Shown here: one piece after another, positions 16,088 to 24,284 of the stretch
Layout of the letters: each line of letters starts with the position of its first letter
How positions within the stretch are numbered: position 1 is the first letter of the stretch
From: JBFWPF01 sp050250135
GTDB lineage: Bacteria > Chlamydiota > Chlamydiia > Chlamydiales > JAFEGQ01
Direction: 5' to 3'
DNA length: 64,000 nt
Assembly (NCBI GenBank): GCA_050250135.1
Contig: JBFWPF010000004.1
Coordinates: 18,613-82,612, forward strand
Position numbers and translations under genes: made by a program
The notes under the pieces: generated by a model
What the model was told of the DNA's origin: nothing
The model's input: only the letters and a program-made list of their open reading frames with translations
Database searches by the model: none

Positions 16088-18799
16088 GTGACCGAAAATA
16101 GGGAGCTGGAGCGGCTTGAGGCCCATAGGACGCGGAAGGCCAACTGGAAGAAGTGGGGCCCCTACCTCAGCGAACGGGGATGGGGAACGGTCCGCGAAGA
16201 CTATAGCCCCAATGGCGAGGCCTGGACCTTCTTCCCCCACGACCACGCCAGAAGCAAGGTCTACCGGTGGAATGAAGATGGGCTAGCCGGCATCTGCGAC
16301 CGCAATCAGTACCTCTGCATGGCCTTTTCCCTGTGGAATGGGAAAGACCCCATTTTGAAAGAGCGGATGTTTGGCCTGAATAACCAGCAGGGGAATCACG
16401 GGGAGGATGTAAAGGAGTACTGGTTCTACCTCGACTCAACGCCGACCCATAGCTACATGAAGATGCTCTACAAGTACCCCCAGGCCGAGTACCCCTACAA
16501 GAACCTGGTAGAGGAAAATGGGCGGCGAGGCTACCTCGATCCCGAGTATGAGCTCCTCGATACTGGTGTTTTTAACGAGGACCGCTACTACGACTGCTAC
16601 TTTGAGTACGCAAAGGGAGGGCAGAGCGATATCCTGTGCAAAGTGACGGTGTGTAACCGGGGACCGGAAGAGGCGCACCTCCACCTCCTCCCCAATGTCT
16701 GGTTCCGAAATACCTGGGTCTGGGGCTACGATAGCGGGCCGATGGGCGACGTTCCCGTGCGCCCTTCAATGAAGGTAGGGGAGGGGCCGCAAGGGGTCTC
16801 GACGCTTGAGTGCGAGCACAGTGCCCTGGGCAAGATGTACTTCTACGCCAATGGGGCCCCCGACCTCCTCTTCACCGAAAATGAGACGAACAACCAGCTC
16901 CTATTCGACCTTCCCAACCGCCACCCCTACGTGAAGGATGCCTTCCACCGGTATCTGGTCAAGGAGGAGCGGGGCGCAGTCAACCCGAAAAAGGTGGGGA
17001 CGAAGGCAGCCGCTCACTACAAGCTGAGAGTGCCGGCGCACGGAGAACAGACCGTTTGGCTCCGGCTCAGTAAGGAGGCCCATTCCGACCCCTTTGGCGA
17101 CTTTGAGAAGGTCTTCAAAGAGCGGAAGGAGGAGGCCGATGTTTTTTATCAGACGTTGCACAACCCCGACCTTTCGGATGAGGAGCGGCGCGTTCAGCGG
17201 CAGGCCTTTGCAGGCCTCCTCTGGTCGAAGGAGCTCTACTACTACGATGTGGAACAGTGGCTCCACGGGGACAACCCCGCGATTCCCCAGGAGAAATCCC
17301 GCCTTTTCGGACGGAACCACAACTGGCAGCACCTGGTTAACTTCGATGTGATCTCGATGCCCGACAAGTGGGAGTATCCCTGGTACGCGACCTGGGACCT
17401 GGCCTTCCACTGCATTGCGCTTGTGCTGGTCGATCCCGATTTTGCCAAGCGGCAGCTCCTCTTGTTGACGCGGGAGTGGTACATGCATCCGAACGGGGCG
17501 CTTGCGGCCTACGAGTGGAACTTTGATGATGCCAACCCGCCGGTCCACGCTTGGGCGGCGTGGCGGGTCTTTAAGATCGATGCCAAGATGACTGGAACGC
17601 GGGACATCGAGTTTCTTGAGGGGATTTTCCATAAGCTCCTCCTCAACTTCACCTGGTGGGTCAACCGGAAGGACTCCGAAGGGAACAACGTCTTCCAAGG
17701 GGGCTTTCTCGGCCTCGACAACATCAGCATATTCGACAGAAGCCATGCGATTCCCAAAGGGGGGCGGGTCGACCAGTCCGATGGGACGAGCTGGATGGGT
17801 TTTTACTCGCTCACGATGATGAAGATCGCCCTCGAGCTTTCGGTTGAGGACCCGATCTACCAGGATAGCGCGACCAAGTTCTTCGAGCACTTCCTTCGGA
17901 TCGCCCACGCGATGACTAACCTTGGTGGCAGAGGGCACTCCCTCTGGGACAAGGAGGATGGGTTTTTCTACGATGCCCTCCACACCCCTGATGGGGCGAC
18001 CCACCCGCTCAAAGTCCGCTCTCTGGTGGGCCTGATGCCGCTCCTTGCCGTCGAGACGCTGGAGCCCGAGGTGCTCGAGCGGTTTCCCGTCTTTGCCCGC
18101 CGCATTCACTGGTTTGTTAACCAGCGCCCCCACTTAGCGGGAAATATGACCTGCCTGGAGGCGCCGGGTAAAGGGGAGCGGCGGATCATGTCGATCCTCA
18201 CGAAAGAGCGCCTGTTGAGTGTCCTTAAGTACCTCTTAAACGAGGAGGAGTTCCTCAGCCCTCACGGGATCCGCTCGGTCTCCAAGTACCATGAGGCCCA
18301 CCCCTACACCCTCCACATCGACGGGAGCGACTACACGATCGACTACCAGCCGGCCGAGTCGAAGTCGGGTCTGTTTGGAGGGAACTCCAACTGGCGGGGG
18401 CCGGTCTGGTTCCCGATCACCTACCTGCTGATCGAGTCGCTCCAGAAGTTTCAGCACTACTACGGCGATGATTTTAAAGTGGAGTTTCCGACCGGCTCGG
18501 GAGAGCATCTCAACCTAAAAGAGATCGCCCGCCGTCTGTCGCAGCGGATGTGCAGCCTCTTTATGCCCGATGATCAGGGGAGGCGGCCAGTCCATGGAAA
18601 GCGGGAGAAGTTTCAGACCGATCCCCACTGGAAAGATCTCCTCCTCTTTCATGAGTATTTTCATGGGGACACAGGAGAGGGGCTTGGGGCCTCCCACCAG
18701 ACCGGGTGGACCGGCCTTGTGGTCAAGCTGCTGCAGCAGTCGGGCGGTATCGACTACTCAACACTCTCGAATATTCCGGTTAGTGCCCACGAGGGCTAG
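16088..18799 (+). CDS. GH63/MGH1-like glucosidase
   Basis: A 903-residue cytosolic glycoside hydrolase of the large bacterial GH63-like (MGH1-type) group. The start is GTG 16088 with AGGAGG 6 bases upstream. The N-terminal block has NWKKWGPYLSERGWGTVRED; the (alpha/alpha)6 barrel part includes WYATWDLAFHCIALVLVDP, NGALAAYEWNFDDANPPVH, GGFLGLDNISIFDRS and DQSDGTSWMGFYSLTMM, and the C-terminal block SNWRGPVWFPITYLLIES. Acidic residues in the DLAF, EWNFDD and DGTSW blocks are likely catalytic or substrate-binding. Family members are annotated as glucosidases, mannosylglycerate hydrolases or mannosyl-oligosaccharide glucosidases; the substrate is unproved. It lies near treY and glk, hinting at glucan or compatible-solute turnover. 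Its stop is inside the target duplication of the MITE that follows. Confidence 0.8.
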   Translation: MTENRELERLEAHRTRKANWKKWGPYLSERGWGTVREDYSPNGEAWTFFPHDHARSKVYRWNEDGLAGICDRNQYLCMAFSLWNGKDPILKERMFGLNNQQGNHGEDVKEYWFYLDSTPTHSYMKMLYKYPQAEYPYKNLVEENGRRGYLDPEYELLDTGVFNEDRYYDCYFEYAKGGQSDILCKVTVCNRGPEEAHLHLLPNVWFRNTWVWGYDSGPMGDVPVRPSMKVGEGPQGVSTLECEHSALGKMYFYANGAPDLLFTENETNNQLLFDLPNRHPYVKDAFHRYLVKEERGAVNPKKVGTKAAAHYKLRVPAHGEQTVWLRLSKEAHSDPFGDFEKVFKERKEEADVFYQTLHNPDLSDEERRVQRQAFAGLLWSKELYYYDVEQWLHGDNPAIPQEKSRLFGRNHNWQHLVNFDVISMPDKWEYPWYATWDLAFHCIALVLVDPDFAKRQLLLLTREWYMHPNGALAAYEWNFDDANPPVHAWAAWRVFKIDAKMTGTRDIEFLEGIFHKLLLNFTWWVNRKDSEGNNVFQGGFLGLDNISIFDRSHAIPKGGRVDQSDGTSWMGFYSLTMMKIALELSVEDPIYQDSATKFFEHFLRIAHAMTNLGGRGHSLWDKEDGFFYDALHTPDGATHPLKVRSLVGLMPLLAVETLEPEVLERFPVFARRIHWFVNQRPHLAGNMTCLEAPGKGERRIMSILTKERLLSVLKYLLNEEEFLSPHGIRSVSKYHEAHPYTLHIDGSDYTIDYQPAESKSGLFGGNSNWRGPVWFPITYLLIESLQKFQHYYGDDFKVEFPTGSGEHLNLKEIARRLSQRMCSLFMPDDQGRRPVHGKREKFQTDPHWKDLLLFHEYFHGDTGEGLGASHQTGWTGLVVKLLQQSGGIDYSTLSNIPVSAHEG

Positions 18800-18802
18800 A
18801 GG

Positions 18803-19070
18803 CAGGGCATCTGCAAAGTCTGTGCCAGTTGTTCATTGCCTACCCTTAAGTTGATTAGGGCGTGTAATCAATTAGGGGGAGACCCCTGGGGAGCAATCCC
18901 AGCGTTCGGATCGCCTATCTATTGTAGCATTAACGTAGGGTGGGCTACTTTGTCCCCCGGGCCATGTCCCATGGACATGCGTTTTGCCTCCTACACCCCC
19001 TCTGTGCCTCTCTGTGTTCTCTGTGGTAAAATCCTATCTGAATGGTCAGCCAGACTTTGCAGATGTCCTG
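18803..19070. mobile_element. MITE with 20-bp terminal inverted repeats and 10-bp target duplication
   Basis: The ends CAGGGCATCTGCAAAGTCTG (18803-18822) and its inverted copy (19051-19070) match at 19 of 20 positions. They are bounded by a perfect 10-bp direct repeat, GGGCTAGAGG, at 18793-18802 and 19071-19080. No reading frame of note lies inside the 228-bp interior. This is the structure of a non-autonomous transposable element; 10-bp duplications occur in the IS4 group, so an IS4-like parent is a guess. The interior holds a hairpin CATGTCC-cat-GGACATG (18963-18979) and three spaced CACAGAG units on the minus strand (18998-19027). The two convergent genes shared the CTAG of the target as their stop codons. 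Confidence 0.88.
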
Positions 19071-19073
19071 GGG

Positions 19074-19940
19074 CTAGAGGAGTTTGAAGTAGGCCTCTTG
19101 TGCCTTTTGGAGGGCTTCGCTGCCGCTAGGGTCTAGCTGCCAGTTCTGGTGGGCATATTTGAAGATCTCTCCTAGGTTCCTCTTACGCTCCTCTGAGAGG
19201 GTGGCATATTCGGTGCGGAGGGACCAACTGAGGTACTCAAATAGAGGAGCAGCCTCAGCCGGGGCGCTGTTCTCCCACATGCCCAAAATCCACCAGGCAA
19301 GTCGGCAGTCGGCATCCCACTTGGCGCACAGGAACTCAAAGTACTGGCTCAGGTTGGCCCATTTGTTCATCGCCAGCCAGTTGTTGTAGGTAGTGACTTG
19401 AGGAACGGTCGAAATCGCTTTGTAGTCCTCCCAAGCGCCTCTGAGATAGCCATATTGCATGATAAGTTGGCGGCAAAGCAGCGGCTCCTCGATAGTGGGC
19501 ATTCTTCTCATCTCGTCCATAAAGGTCCGCAGGTGCCCCGTTACCTTCTGCAGATGCCCCTTCCAGTCATGCTCACTATCAGAAGACCACCCCTTCATCT
19601 CAGCAAAGAGCTTTGCTAGCTCCTCGCCAGGCATCTTTTGGATAGTGGGCTTGGTGTGCGGCTGCACCTCTTTGGAGAAGCGGTCAAGGGTGGCAAGGTC
19701 GACCGGTGTGATTGTTGGCAGCGTAGGGGGAGGTGGTGGCGGAGGAGAGTCCTCCACTACCCACCGGCGCGCAATCAGGGAGAGGGAGAGAGGGGTCAGC
19801 GCCGCTGCATAGAGGGCAGCCTTGTAGGGGATCTCCTGCGCAAGGCGGATGGCCAGGGCCGTTGCTATCCCATGGAGGCACAGTGAAGCGGTTAACTCCC
19901 CACTCGTCTTAGGATGGACAATCGGTTGAATAGAGGGCAT
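19074..19940 (-). CDS. Hypothetical protein with two N-terminal membrane helices and a Pro-rich linker
   Basis: A 288-residue protein of no family I recognise. Residues about 15-55 hold two hydrophobic helices separated by a short loop (around LAQEIPYKA), then a run of Pro (residues about 65-72), then a soluble helical region of about 200 residues rich in Trp and charged residues. This order is like the Sel1 protein at 5232-7376. Two close helices next to a cytosolic domain resemble chlamydial inclusion-membrane (Inc) proteins; this is inference only. The start ATG 19940 has GGGA 6 bases upstream. It lies 8 bases after a 107-residue membrane gene and is probably in its operon. Confidence 0.55.
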   Translation of the reverse strand: MPSIQPIVHPKTSGELTASLCLHGIATALAIRLAQEIPYKAALYAAALTPLSLSLIARRWVVEDSPPPPPPPTLPTITPVDLATLDRFSKEVQPHTKPTIQKMPGEELAKLFAEMKGWSSDSEHDWKGHLQKVTGHLRTFMDEMRRMPTIEEPLLCRQLIMQYGYLRGAWEDYKAISTVPQVTTYNNWLAMNKWANLSQYFEFLCAKWDADCRLAWWILGMWENSAPAEAAPLFEYLSWSLRTEYATLSEERKRNLGEIFKYAHQNWQLDPSGSEALQKAQEAYFKLL

Positions 19941-19948
19941 CGGAATCC

Positions 19949-20272
19949 CTACTTCCCTGCAAGGCTCTTGGTCGCCGGCCAGTTAAGGTAGCAGGCCCCA
20001 GCGCCCAGCCCCGCCAGCATCAGCAGGTCGATCTGCGCCCCAAATGGGGAGAAGCGGGCCCCGAGTAGAGAGCGCCCCAAATTAAAGCCAATGAGGGTCA
20101 GGTTGCTGTAGTGAACTGGGTCTTTAATATTTTTCTTGTCGATGATGTAGCCCGCCGCCAAAAGGGTCGGAGAGACCAGAAGAGGAGACCAACCCAAAAG
20201 GGTAGAAACAACCGTAGGGGCAACAACAATAAGCCCAGTAACAGCCTTCTCAGAATTAATCGTGCTGTCCAT
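19949..20272 (-). CDS. Small hypothetical membrane protein
   Basis: A 107-residue protein with three or four hydrophobic segments (for example GLIVVAPTVVSTLLGW, LLVSPTLLAAGYII and IDLLMLAGLGAGACYL) and no recognised motif. A GGTGG ribosome site and a near-consensus promoter at 20299-20328 precede the ATG at 20272. It is the first gene of a two-gene minus-strand operon with the 288-residue protein. Confidence 0.55.
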   Translation of the reverse strand: MDSTINSEKAVTGLIVVAPTVVSTLLGWSPLLVSPTLLAAGYIIDKKNIKDPVHYSNLTLIGFNLGRSLLGARFSPFGAQIDLLMLAGLGAGACYLNWPATKSLAGK

Positions 20273-20298
20273 CTAATAACACCACCTTTTTGTGAGGG

Positions 20299-20328
20299 AG
20301 TATAGTTCTTGGGCTATTATTCTGTCAA
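20299..20328 (-). promoter_or_regulatory. Sigma-70 promoter for the 20272-19074 operon
   Basis: Read on the minus strand: a perfect TTGACA (20328-20323), 18 bases, then TATACT (20304-20299), which is 27 bases before the start codon. A second TTGACA lies 9 bases further upstream. The surrounding region (20273-20398) is clearly AT-richer than the rest of the window and also serves the divergent gene at 20399. Confidence 0.75.
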
Positions 20329-20398
20329 TGGTGTCAATTTAAAATAAATTTTAGTATTTTATACCCTATTGGGATCGGGTACAATCTTTGCCGATTGT

Positions 20399-20989
20399 AT
20401 GCGAAAAATCTCCATTACCAGTTTTATCTGTGCCCTCCTCCTCACGGTCTCCCTCTTTGGAGCCCATCCTCTTTTCTCCCGCTATCCCAAGGAGATGGAG
20501 GGGGCGGTAGAGGCGATCTCGGCCCTCCCTGAGGCAAAGGCCCTCCTTGATACGGTCTACCGGGAGGGGAGGGTTGAGCTGATCTCCGAACATGGCTATG
20601 GCAATTTCTCCGCCTTTTGGGTGGGGGGGCGCCGGGCCGTCTGCGTCCCCGATGTCAAAAGGAAGGAACAGGGGGAGCTGATCCGCTCGATCCTTTTTGA
20701 GCTCCATAACGCCAAGGCCAACGGGAAGTTGGCCACCCTTGATCGGCAGGTCAGGGGGGGTAAGATCTCCCGGGCAGCCTTTGTCGAGGGGGTCGAACGG
20801 ATTGAGTTTCAGAATGTTCAGGAGGCCTGCGCCCTCTTGCGCAGAGGGGTGGCCAGGGGGATCTTCCCCAAGACGGCCCTGTGGGAGATGCCCACTCAGT
20901 TTGACGAGTACTATCTGATTCAGCAAAGGGCGGGCCATTCGGCTTGGATTGGCCACCGCTACGACCAGATGATTGCGGGCCGCACCTAG
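20399..20989 (+). CDS. Hypothetical exported protein
   Basis: About 196 residues from ATG 20399; a TTG 30 bases upstream would add an unlikely pre-signal extension. MRKISITSFICALLLTVSLFGAHP is a typical signal peptide with a possible cut after FGA. The mature part has HGYGNFSAFWVGGRR, a conserved-looking SILFELHNAKANG block and a C-terminal DEYYLIQQRAGHS. I recognise no family. The GNFSAFW and FELHNA stretches suggest a folded domain in the periplasm or on the surface. It is followed 58 bases later by the Trp-rich repeat gene on the same strand. Confidence 0.6.
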   Translation: MRKISITSFICALLLTVSLFGAHPLFSRYPKEMEGAVEAISALPEAKALLDTVYREGRVELISEHGYGNFSAFWVGGRRAVCVPDVKRKEQGELIRSILFELHNAKANGKLATLDRQVRGGKISRAAFVEGVERIEFQNVQEACALLRRGVARGIFPKTALWEMPTQFDEYYLIQQRAGHSAWIGHRYDQMIAGRT

Positions 20990-21012
20990 CCCTTTATCTT
21001 ACCACCTGTTAA

Positions 21013-21038
21013 CTGTAAGGAAAATATTTCCTTAACAG
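21013..21038 (+). promoter_or_regulatory. Palindrome before the Trp-rich repeat gene (operator or weak hairpin)
   Basis: TAAGGAAA-ata-TTTCCTTA (21016-21034) is a perfect 8-bp inverted repeat. It extends to CTG/CAG outside with one bulge and ends directly before the AGGAG ribosome site of the next gene. It could be an operator, or a hairpin affecting ribosome access. No T-run follows, so it is not an intrinsic terminator. Confidence 0.45.
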
Positions 21039-21047
21039 GAGTGGGTG

Positions 21048-22805
21048 ATGAAGGGGATTGCGTTGGGGCTGGCTCTAGTAGCGGGGGCCCCCTTATTAGG
21101 ATTATCGACGATCGATGAGGGGCCCATACACGAGGGCTATATCCAGCCGATCGAGGGGGGGATCCTCCTCTCGGCGGTGGAGAAGGCGCCGCCCGAGAGG
21201 GAGGTTGTGGAGAGGCTCCCTGCCTCTCCTGATGAACAGGCCGACTGGCTATCGGGTTACTGGGCTTGGAATGGGGACTCCTATGTCTGGATGAGCGGTG
21301 TGTGGCGCCGCCCCCCACCGGGCCATCTCTGGATCGAGGGGAGCTGGAAGGAGTATCCCGAGGGGTGGGTCTGGTCCCCTGGCTTTTGGAGCCCTGTTGC
21401 GGAGAGTGAGCTGGAGTATATTGGAGATCCCCCGCCCGATCCGATCGAAGAGGAGGCCTCCGATCCGCCAGTGGAGAGCTTTTGGATGCCGGGCTATTGG
21501 TCCTATAACGAATCGAGCCGCGATTATGCATGGGTGAGCGGCGAGTGGATGCGTTTCGATCCGAACTGGGTGCTTGTGCCCGCCCACTATGTGTGGCGCC
21601 CGCAGGGGTATGTGTTTATCCGCGCCTATTGGGATTGGCCGCTTGAGTCGCGAGGGAGCGCCTATGCGCCGGTTCGGGCGAGGGGGGGCGAGACCTACAC
21701 GCCCGATGAGACGCTCGATGATGAGACCCTTGTTCGCCGCTTGGTGGTCTACTACCCGAACTACCTCTGCTTCTATCACCACCACTACTACTACCACTAC
21801 AATTTCTGGGCCGGATGGTGGGGGACCCCTCCCTGGTGGGGATGGAACAGCTGGTGGAGTTTTGGCTGGGGCCCCCACTGGGATGTCTGGTGGTGGTACA
21901 CCCATCCCGGCTTTCCCCACCCGATCTGGCTGAACAAGTCGATGGCGGGAAGGATCTGGCCGGCGCCCCGTGCCCTGAGGGGACGGATGCGTGGAAATTG
22001 GGGTTGGCCGCTCAACATCACCCCTCACGGAATGGCGCCCGTATCGGCTGCCCGGGGGGCAATGGGGAGGCGGGGTCTTCCGGTTCTCCCTGCCAACCCG
22101 CGGCGGCGGGAGGATCTTATCAGGGGCGCTGTCCCTGAGCGGCATGAGAGGCCCCTTCGGCCCGAAGGGAGGGCTGGTGAGGCGCAGGAGCGACGGGGTA
22201 TTCCGGGGCCCCGACCCGATTTCGGCCCGCGCCCCGATGTGAACCGCAGGCCGCCAACCGCCCCTCCTTTAACACCGGGCAGAAGGCCTCCGATTGGGGA
22301 GCGGGGACAGAGAGGTCCTCGGCCCACAGCGCCCCAGCCGGTGCAGCCGGGTGTCCGTCCCCATCCCCCCCGCCCAGCGCCGGGAAGAGGGCCTAGCCAA
22401 GTGACTCCGCCAGGAAGGGGACCTAGTCAAGTGACTCCGCCAGGCAGAGGGCCTAGCCAAGTGACTCCGCCAGGAAGGGGACCTAGTCAAGTCACGCCGC
22501 CAGGCAGAGGGCCTAGCCAAGTGACTCCGCCGGGAAGGGGACCTAGCCAAGTCACGCCGCCAGGCAGAGGGCCCAGCGAAGTTACCCCTCCTAGTCGCGG
22601 CCCCTCACAGGTGACCCCTCAGCCGAATTACCCCTCAAGGATGGCGCCCCGCCAATACCAACCTCGCCAATACCAACCTCGACAGGTGCAACCGAGGCAA
22701 TTCCAGCCCCAGCGCTCGGCGCCCTCTGGAGGCGGTTATCAGGGAGGGGGAGGCTATCGAGGCGGAGGTGGTGGCGGAGGTGGCCGCGGAGGTGGCCATC
22801 GCTAA
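21048..22805 (+). CDS. Exported Trp-rich repeat protein with Pro/Gly-rich tail (YXWGXW-like)
   Basis: A 585-residue protein from ATG 21048 (AGGAG 6 bases upstream). Residues 1-20 are a signal peptide. Residues about 60-200 contain repeated aromatic motifs of the W-x2-G-x-W kind (WLSGYWAWNG, VWMSGVWRRPP, WIEGSWKEYP, WVWSPGFWSP, FWMPGYWSYN, YAWVSGEWM), as in YXWGXW-repeat proteins. Residues about 240-290 are exceptionally rich in His, Tyr and Trp. From about residue 446 an eight-unit GRGPSQVTPP repeat leads to a QPRQ-rich stretch and a poly-Gly/Arg tail. Such proteins are periplasmic or surface-associated with unknown function. The tail is low-complexity and probably disordered. Confidence 0.65.
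   Translation: MKGIALGLALVAGAPLLGLSTIDEGPIHEGYIQPIEGGILLSAVEKAPPEREVVERLPASPDEQADWLSGYWAWNGDSYVWMSGVWRRPPPGHLWIEGSWKEYPEGWVWSPGFWSPVAESELEYIGDPPPDPIEEEASDPPVESFWMPGYWSYNESSRDYAWVSGEWMRFDPNWVLVPAHYVWRPQGYVFIRAYWDWPLESRGSAYAPVRARGGETYTPDETLDDETLVRRLVVYYPNYLCFYHHHYYYHYNFWAGWWGTPPWWGWNSWWSFGWGPHWDVWWWYTHPGFPHPIWLNKSMAGRIWPAPRALRGRMRGNWGWPLNITPHGMAPVSAARGAMGRRGLPVLPANPRRREDLIRGAVPERHERPLRPEGRAGEAQERRGIPGPRPDFGPRPDVNRRPPTAPPLTPGRRPPIGERGQRGPRPTAPQPVQPGVRPHPPRPAPGRGPSQVTPPGRGPSQVTPPGRGPSQVTPPGRGPSQVTPPGRGPSQVTPPGRGPSQVTPPGRGPSEVTPPSRGPSQVTPQPNYPSRMAPRQYQPRQYQPRQVQPRQFQPQRSAPSGGGYQGGGGYRGGGGGGGGRGGGHR
22383..22622 (+). repeat. Eight-unit 30-bp tandem repeat in the Trp-rich repeat gene
   Basis: Eight units of 30 bp encode the decapeptide GRGPSQVTPP. 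The first six are identical at protein level; unit 7 has SEV and unit 8 starts SRG and ends TPQ. Degeneration at the 3' side suggests growth from the 5' side. Confidence 0.9.
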
Positions 22806-22807
22806 GC

Positions 22808-24226
22808 CTACCAGAGGCCGAGCCAGTGCCACCAGAGGCTTCCTAGTCCCCCCCAGACGAGGATGTTGACAAGGCCGCAGAGAAGGCCAACCCGCCACCA
22901 GGTCTTGATGTCGACATAGCCCGTTCCAAAGAGGAGGGGAGCTGCTGCCGTCCCATAGTGGGTGATCCCCGCAAAGAGGCAGCTAAAGTAGGCGAGGGTA
23001 AGGAGCGCTAGCATGGGCGGCGTCCCTAACCCGATCGCAATGGTGGCAAAGGGGACAAAAAAGGCCGAGATATGACTCGTGTTCCCGGCGAAGAGGTAAT
23101 GGGCAAAAAAGTAGAGGAGGGCAAGGCAGGGGAAGGCTACTTGCCAGGAGACTCCTCCGAGTTGCCTCGTGATCATCCCCCCAATCCAATCGGTAACGCC
23201 TAAGGTCTGCAGATGGGTCGCCATCATGATAAGGGTGGCGTACCAAATGAGGGTCTCCCACGCCCGCTTCTCTCCCGTAATCTCATCCCAATTCAGGACA
23301 CCGGTGATTAGAAGAAGGGTGATCCCGGTCATAGCGGCAACAGCAGGGGCTACTCCAAAGGTTGCCCCTCCGATCCAGAGCGTAAGCAACAGGAGGAGAA
23401 TGGAGAGGGTGATCCCCTCCTTGCGGGAGAGGGGGCCAAGCTCCTTCAGCTTCTCCTTAGCGACATTTCGCGCATCAGAGGCCGCCCCGGTGCCGGGAGG
23501 GACGAGGCGGTAGAGGAGGGCAGGGATAGCGAGTAGGCTCACAATGGCAGGCACCAAAGCGGCCAAGGTCCAAGTGGTCCAGGAGAGGGTGTAGCCAAGG
23601 CCGCGGGCGAGCTCAGCGATAAAGAGGTTGGAGGCCATCGCCGTAAGGAAAAGGGAGCTGGTGATCACCGATCCCTGGAAGGCACAGAGGGTAAGGAAGG
23701 CGGCCATTTTGGGAGGGGCCTTTGACCCCTCCACAAGGCCCCGGAGGATCGGCATGACAATTCCCCCCGAGCGGGCGGTATCGCTGGGAATAGCGGGGGC
23801 GAGGGAAAGGTCAGCCAGGATCAGCCCCATCCCAAGGCCGAGTGTCCGCTTGCCCAAGAGCGAGATCAGGGAGTAGGCCATCCGAGTCGCCAGGCCTGAG
23901 GTAAAAAAGCCGCGGGCGATGATAAAGGCGGAGAAGACGAGCCAGACGACCGGGTTCCCAAAGGAGGCGAGCGATTCCTTGAGGGGCAACGTCCCCGTCA
24001 AGAGGGTGAGGGTCAAGCCGGTAAAGGCGACCGCCCCCATCGGGAGGGGCTTGAGAATAATACCCGCAATCGTGGCCAAAAAGAGGGCGAGGAGGTGCCA
24101 CCCCTCAAGGGAAACCCCCACTGGAGCCGGCAAGAACCAGAGAAGGGCGCCGAGGGAAAAGCAGAGGAGGAGGGGGGGGAGGCGGAGAGAGGGGGCTAAA
24201 ATTCCCGCTTGGGGAGAGGTACTCAT
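22808..24226 (-). CDS. DASS-family dicarboxylate/oxoglutarate-malate transporter
   Basis: A 472-residue inner membrane protein from ATG 24226 (MSTSPQAG); longer versions would run into the divergent gene. It has about 12 hydrophobic segments and the family block DLSLAPAIPSDTARSGGIVMPI, typical of the divalent anion:Na+ symporter family, plus VWLVFSAFIIARGF. Chlamydiae have a homolog annotated as an oxoglutarate/malate translocator that takes up host dicarboxylates; recalled, not searched. No clear ribosome site precedes the ATG. It is convergent with the Trp-rich repeat gene, two bases apart, and divergent from the DUF924 gene. Import of dicarboxylates would feed the malate dehydrogenase/citrate synthase pair at 32597-34725. 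Confidence 0.85.
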   Translation of the reverse strand: MSTSPQAGILAPSLRLPPLLLCFSLGALLWFLPAPVGVSLEGWHLLALFLATIAGIILKPLPMGAVAFTGLTLTLLTGTLPLKESLASFGNPVVWLVFSAFIIARGFFTSGLATRMAYSLISLLGKRTLGLGMGLILADLSLAPAIPSDTARSGGIVMPILRGLVEGSKAPPKMAAFLTLCAFQGSVITSSLFLTAMASNLFIAELARGLGYTLSWTTWTLAALVPAIVSLLAIPALLYRLVPPGTGAASDARNVAKEKLKELGPLSRKEGITLSILLLLLTLWIGGATFGVAPAVAAMTGITLLLITGVLNWDEITGEKRAWETLIWYATLIMMATHLQTLGVTDWIGGMITRQLGGVSWQVAFPCLALLYFFAHYLFAGNTSHISAFFVPFATIAIGLGTPPMLALLTLAYFSCLFAGITHYGTAAAPLLFGTGYVDIKTWWRVGLLCGLVNILVWGGLGSLWWHWLGLW

Positions 24227-24284
24227 AAAGAGTCGGTTTCTGTAATGTAGGAGGGAGTATACCCTTTTTTGCAGGAGAAAGCGA

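Noticed and set aside
16901..18133. A 410-codon minus-strand frame inside the GH63-like gene
   Set aside because: It lies wholly opposite a well supported enzyme gene, has no motif, and long antisense frames are expected at this GC content.
22383..22622. CRISPR array
   Set aside because: Contiguous 30-bp in-frame units encoding a decapeptide, with no spacers.
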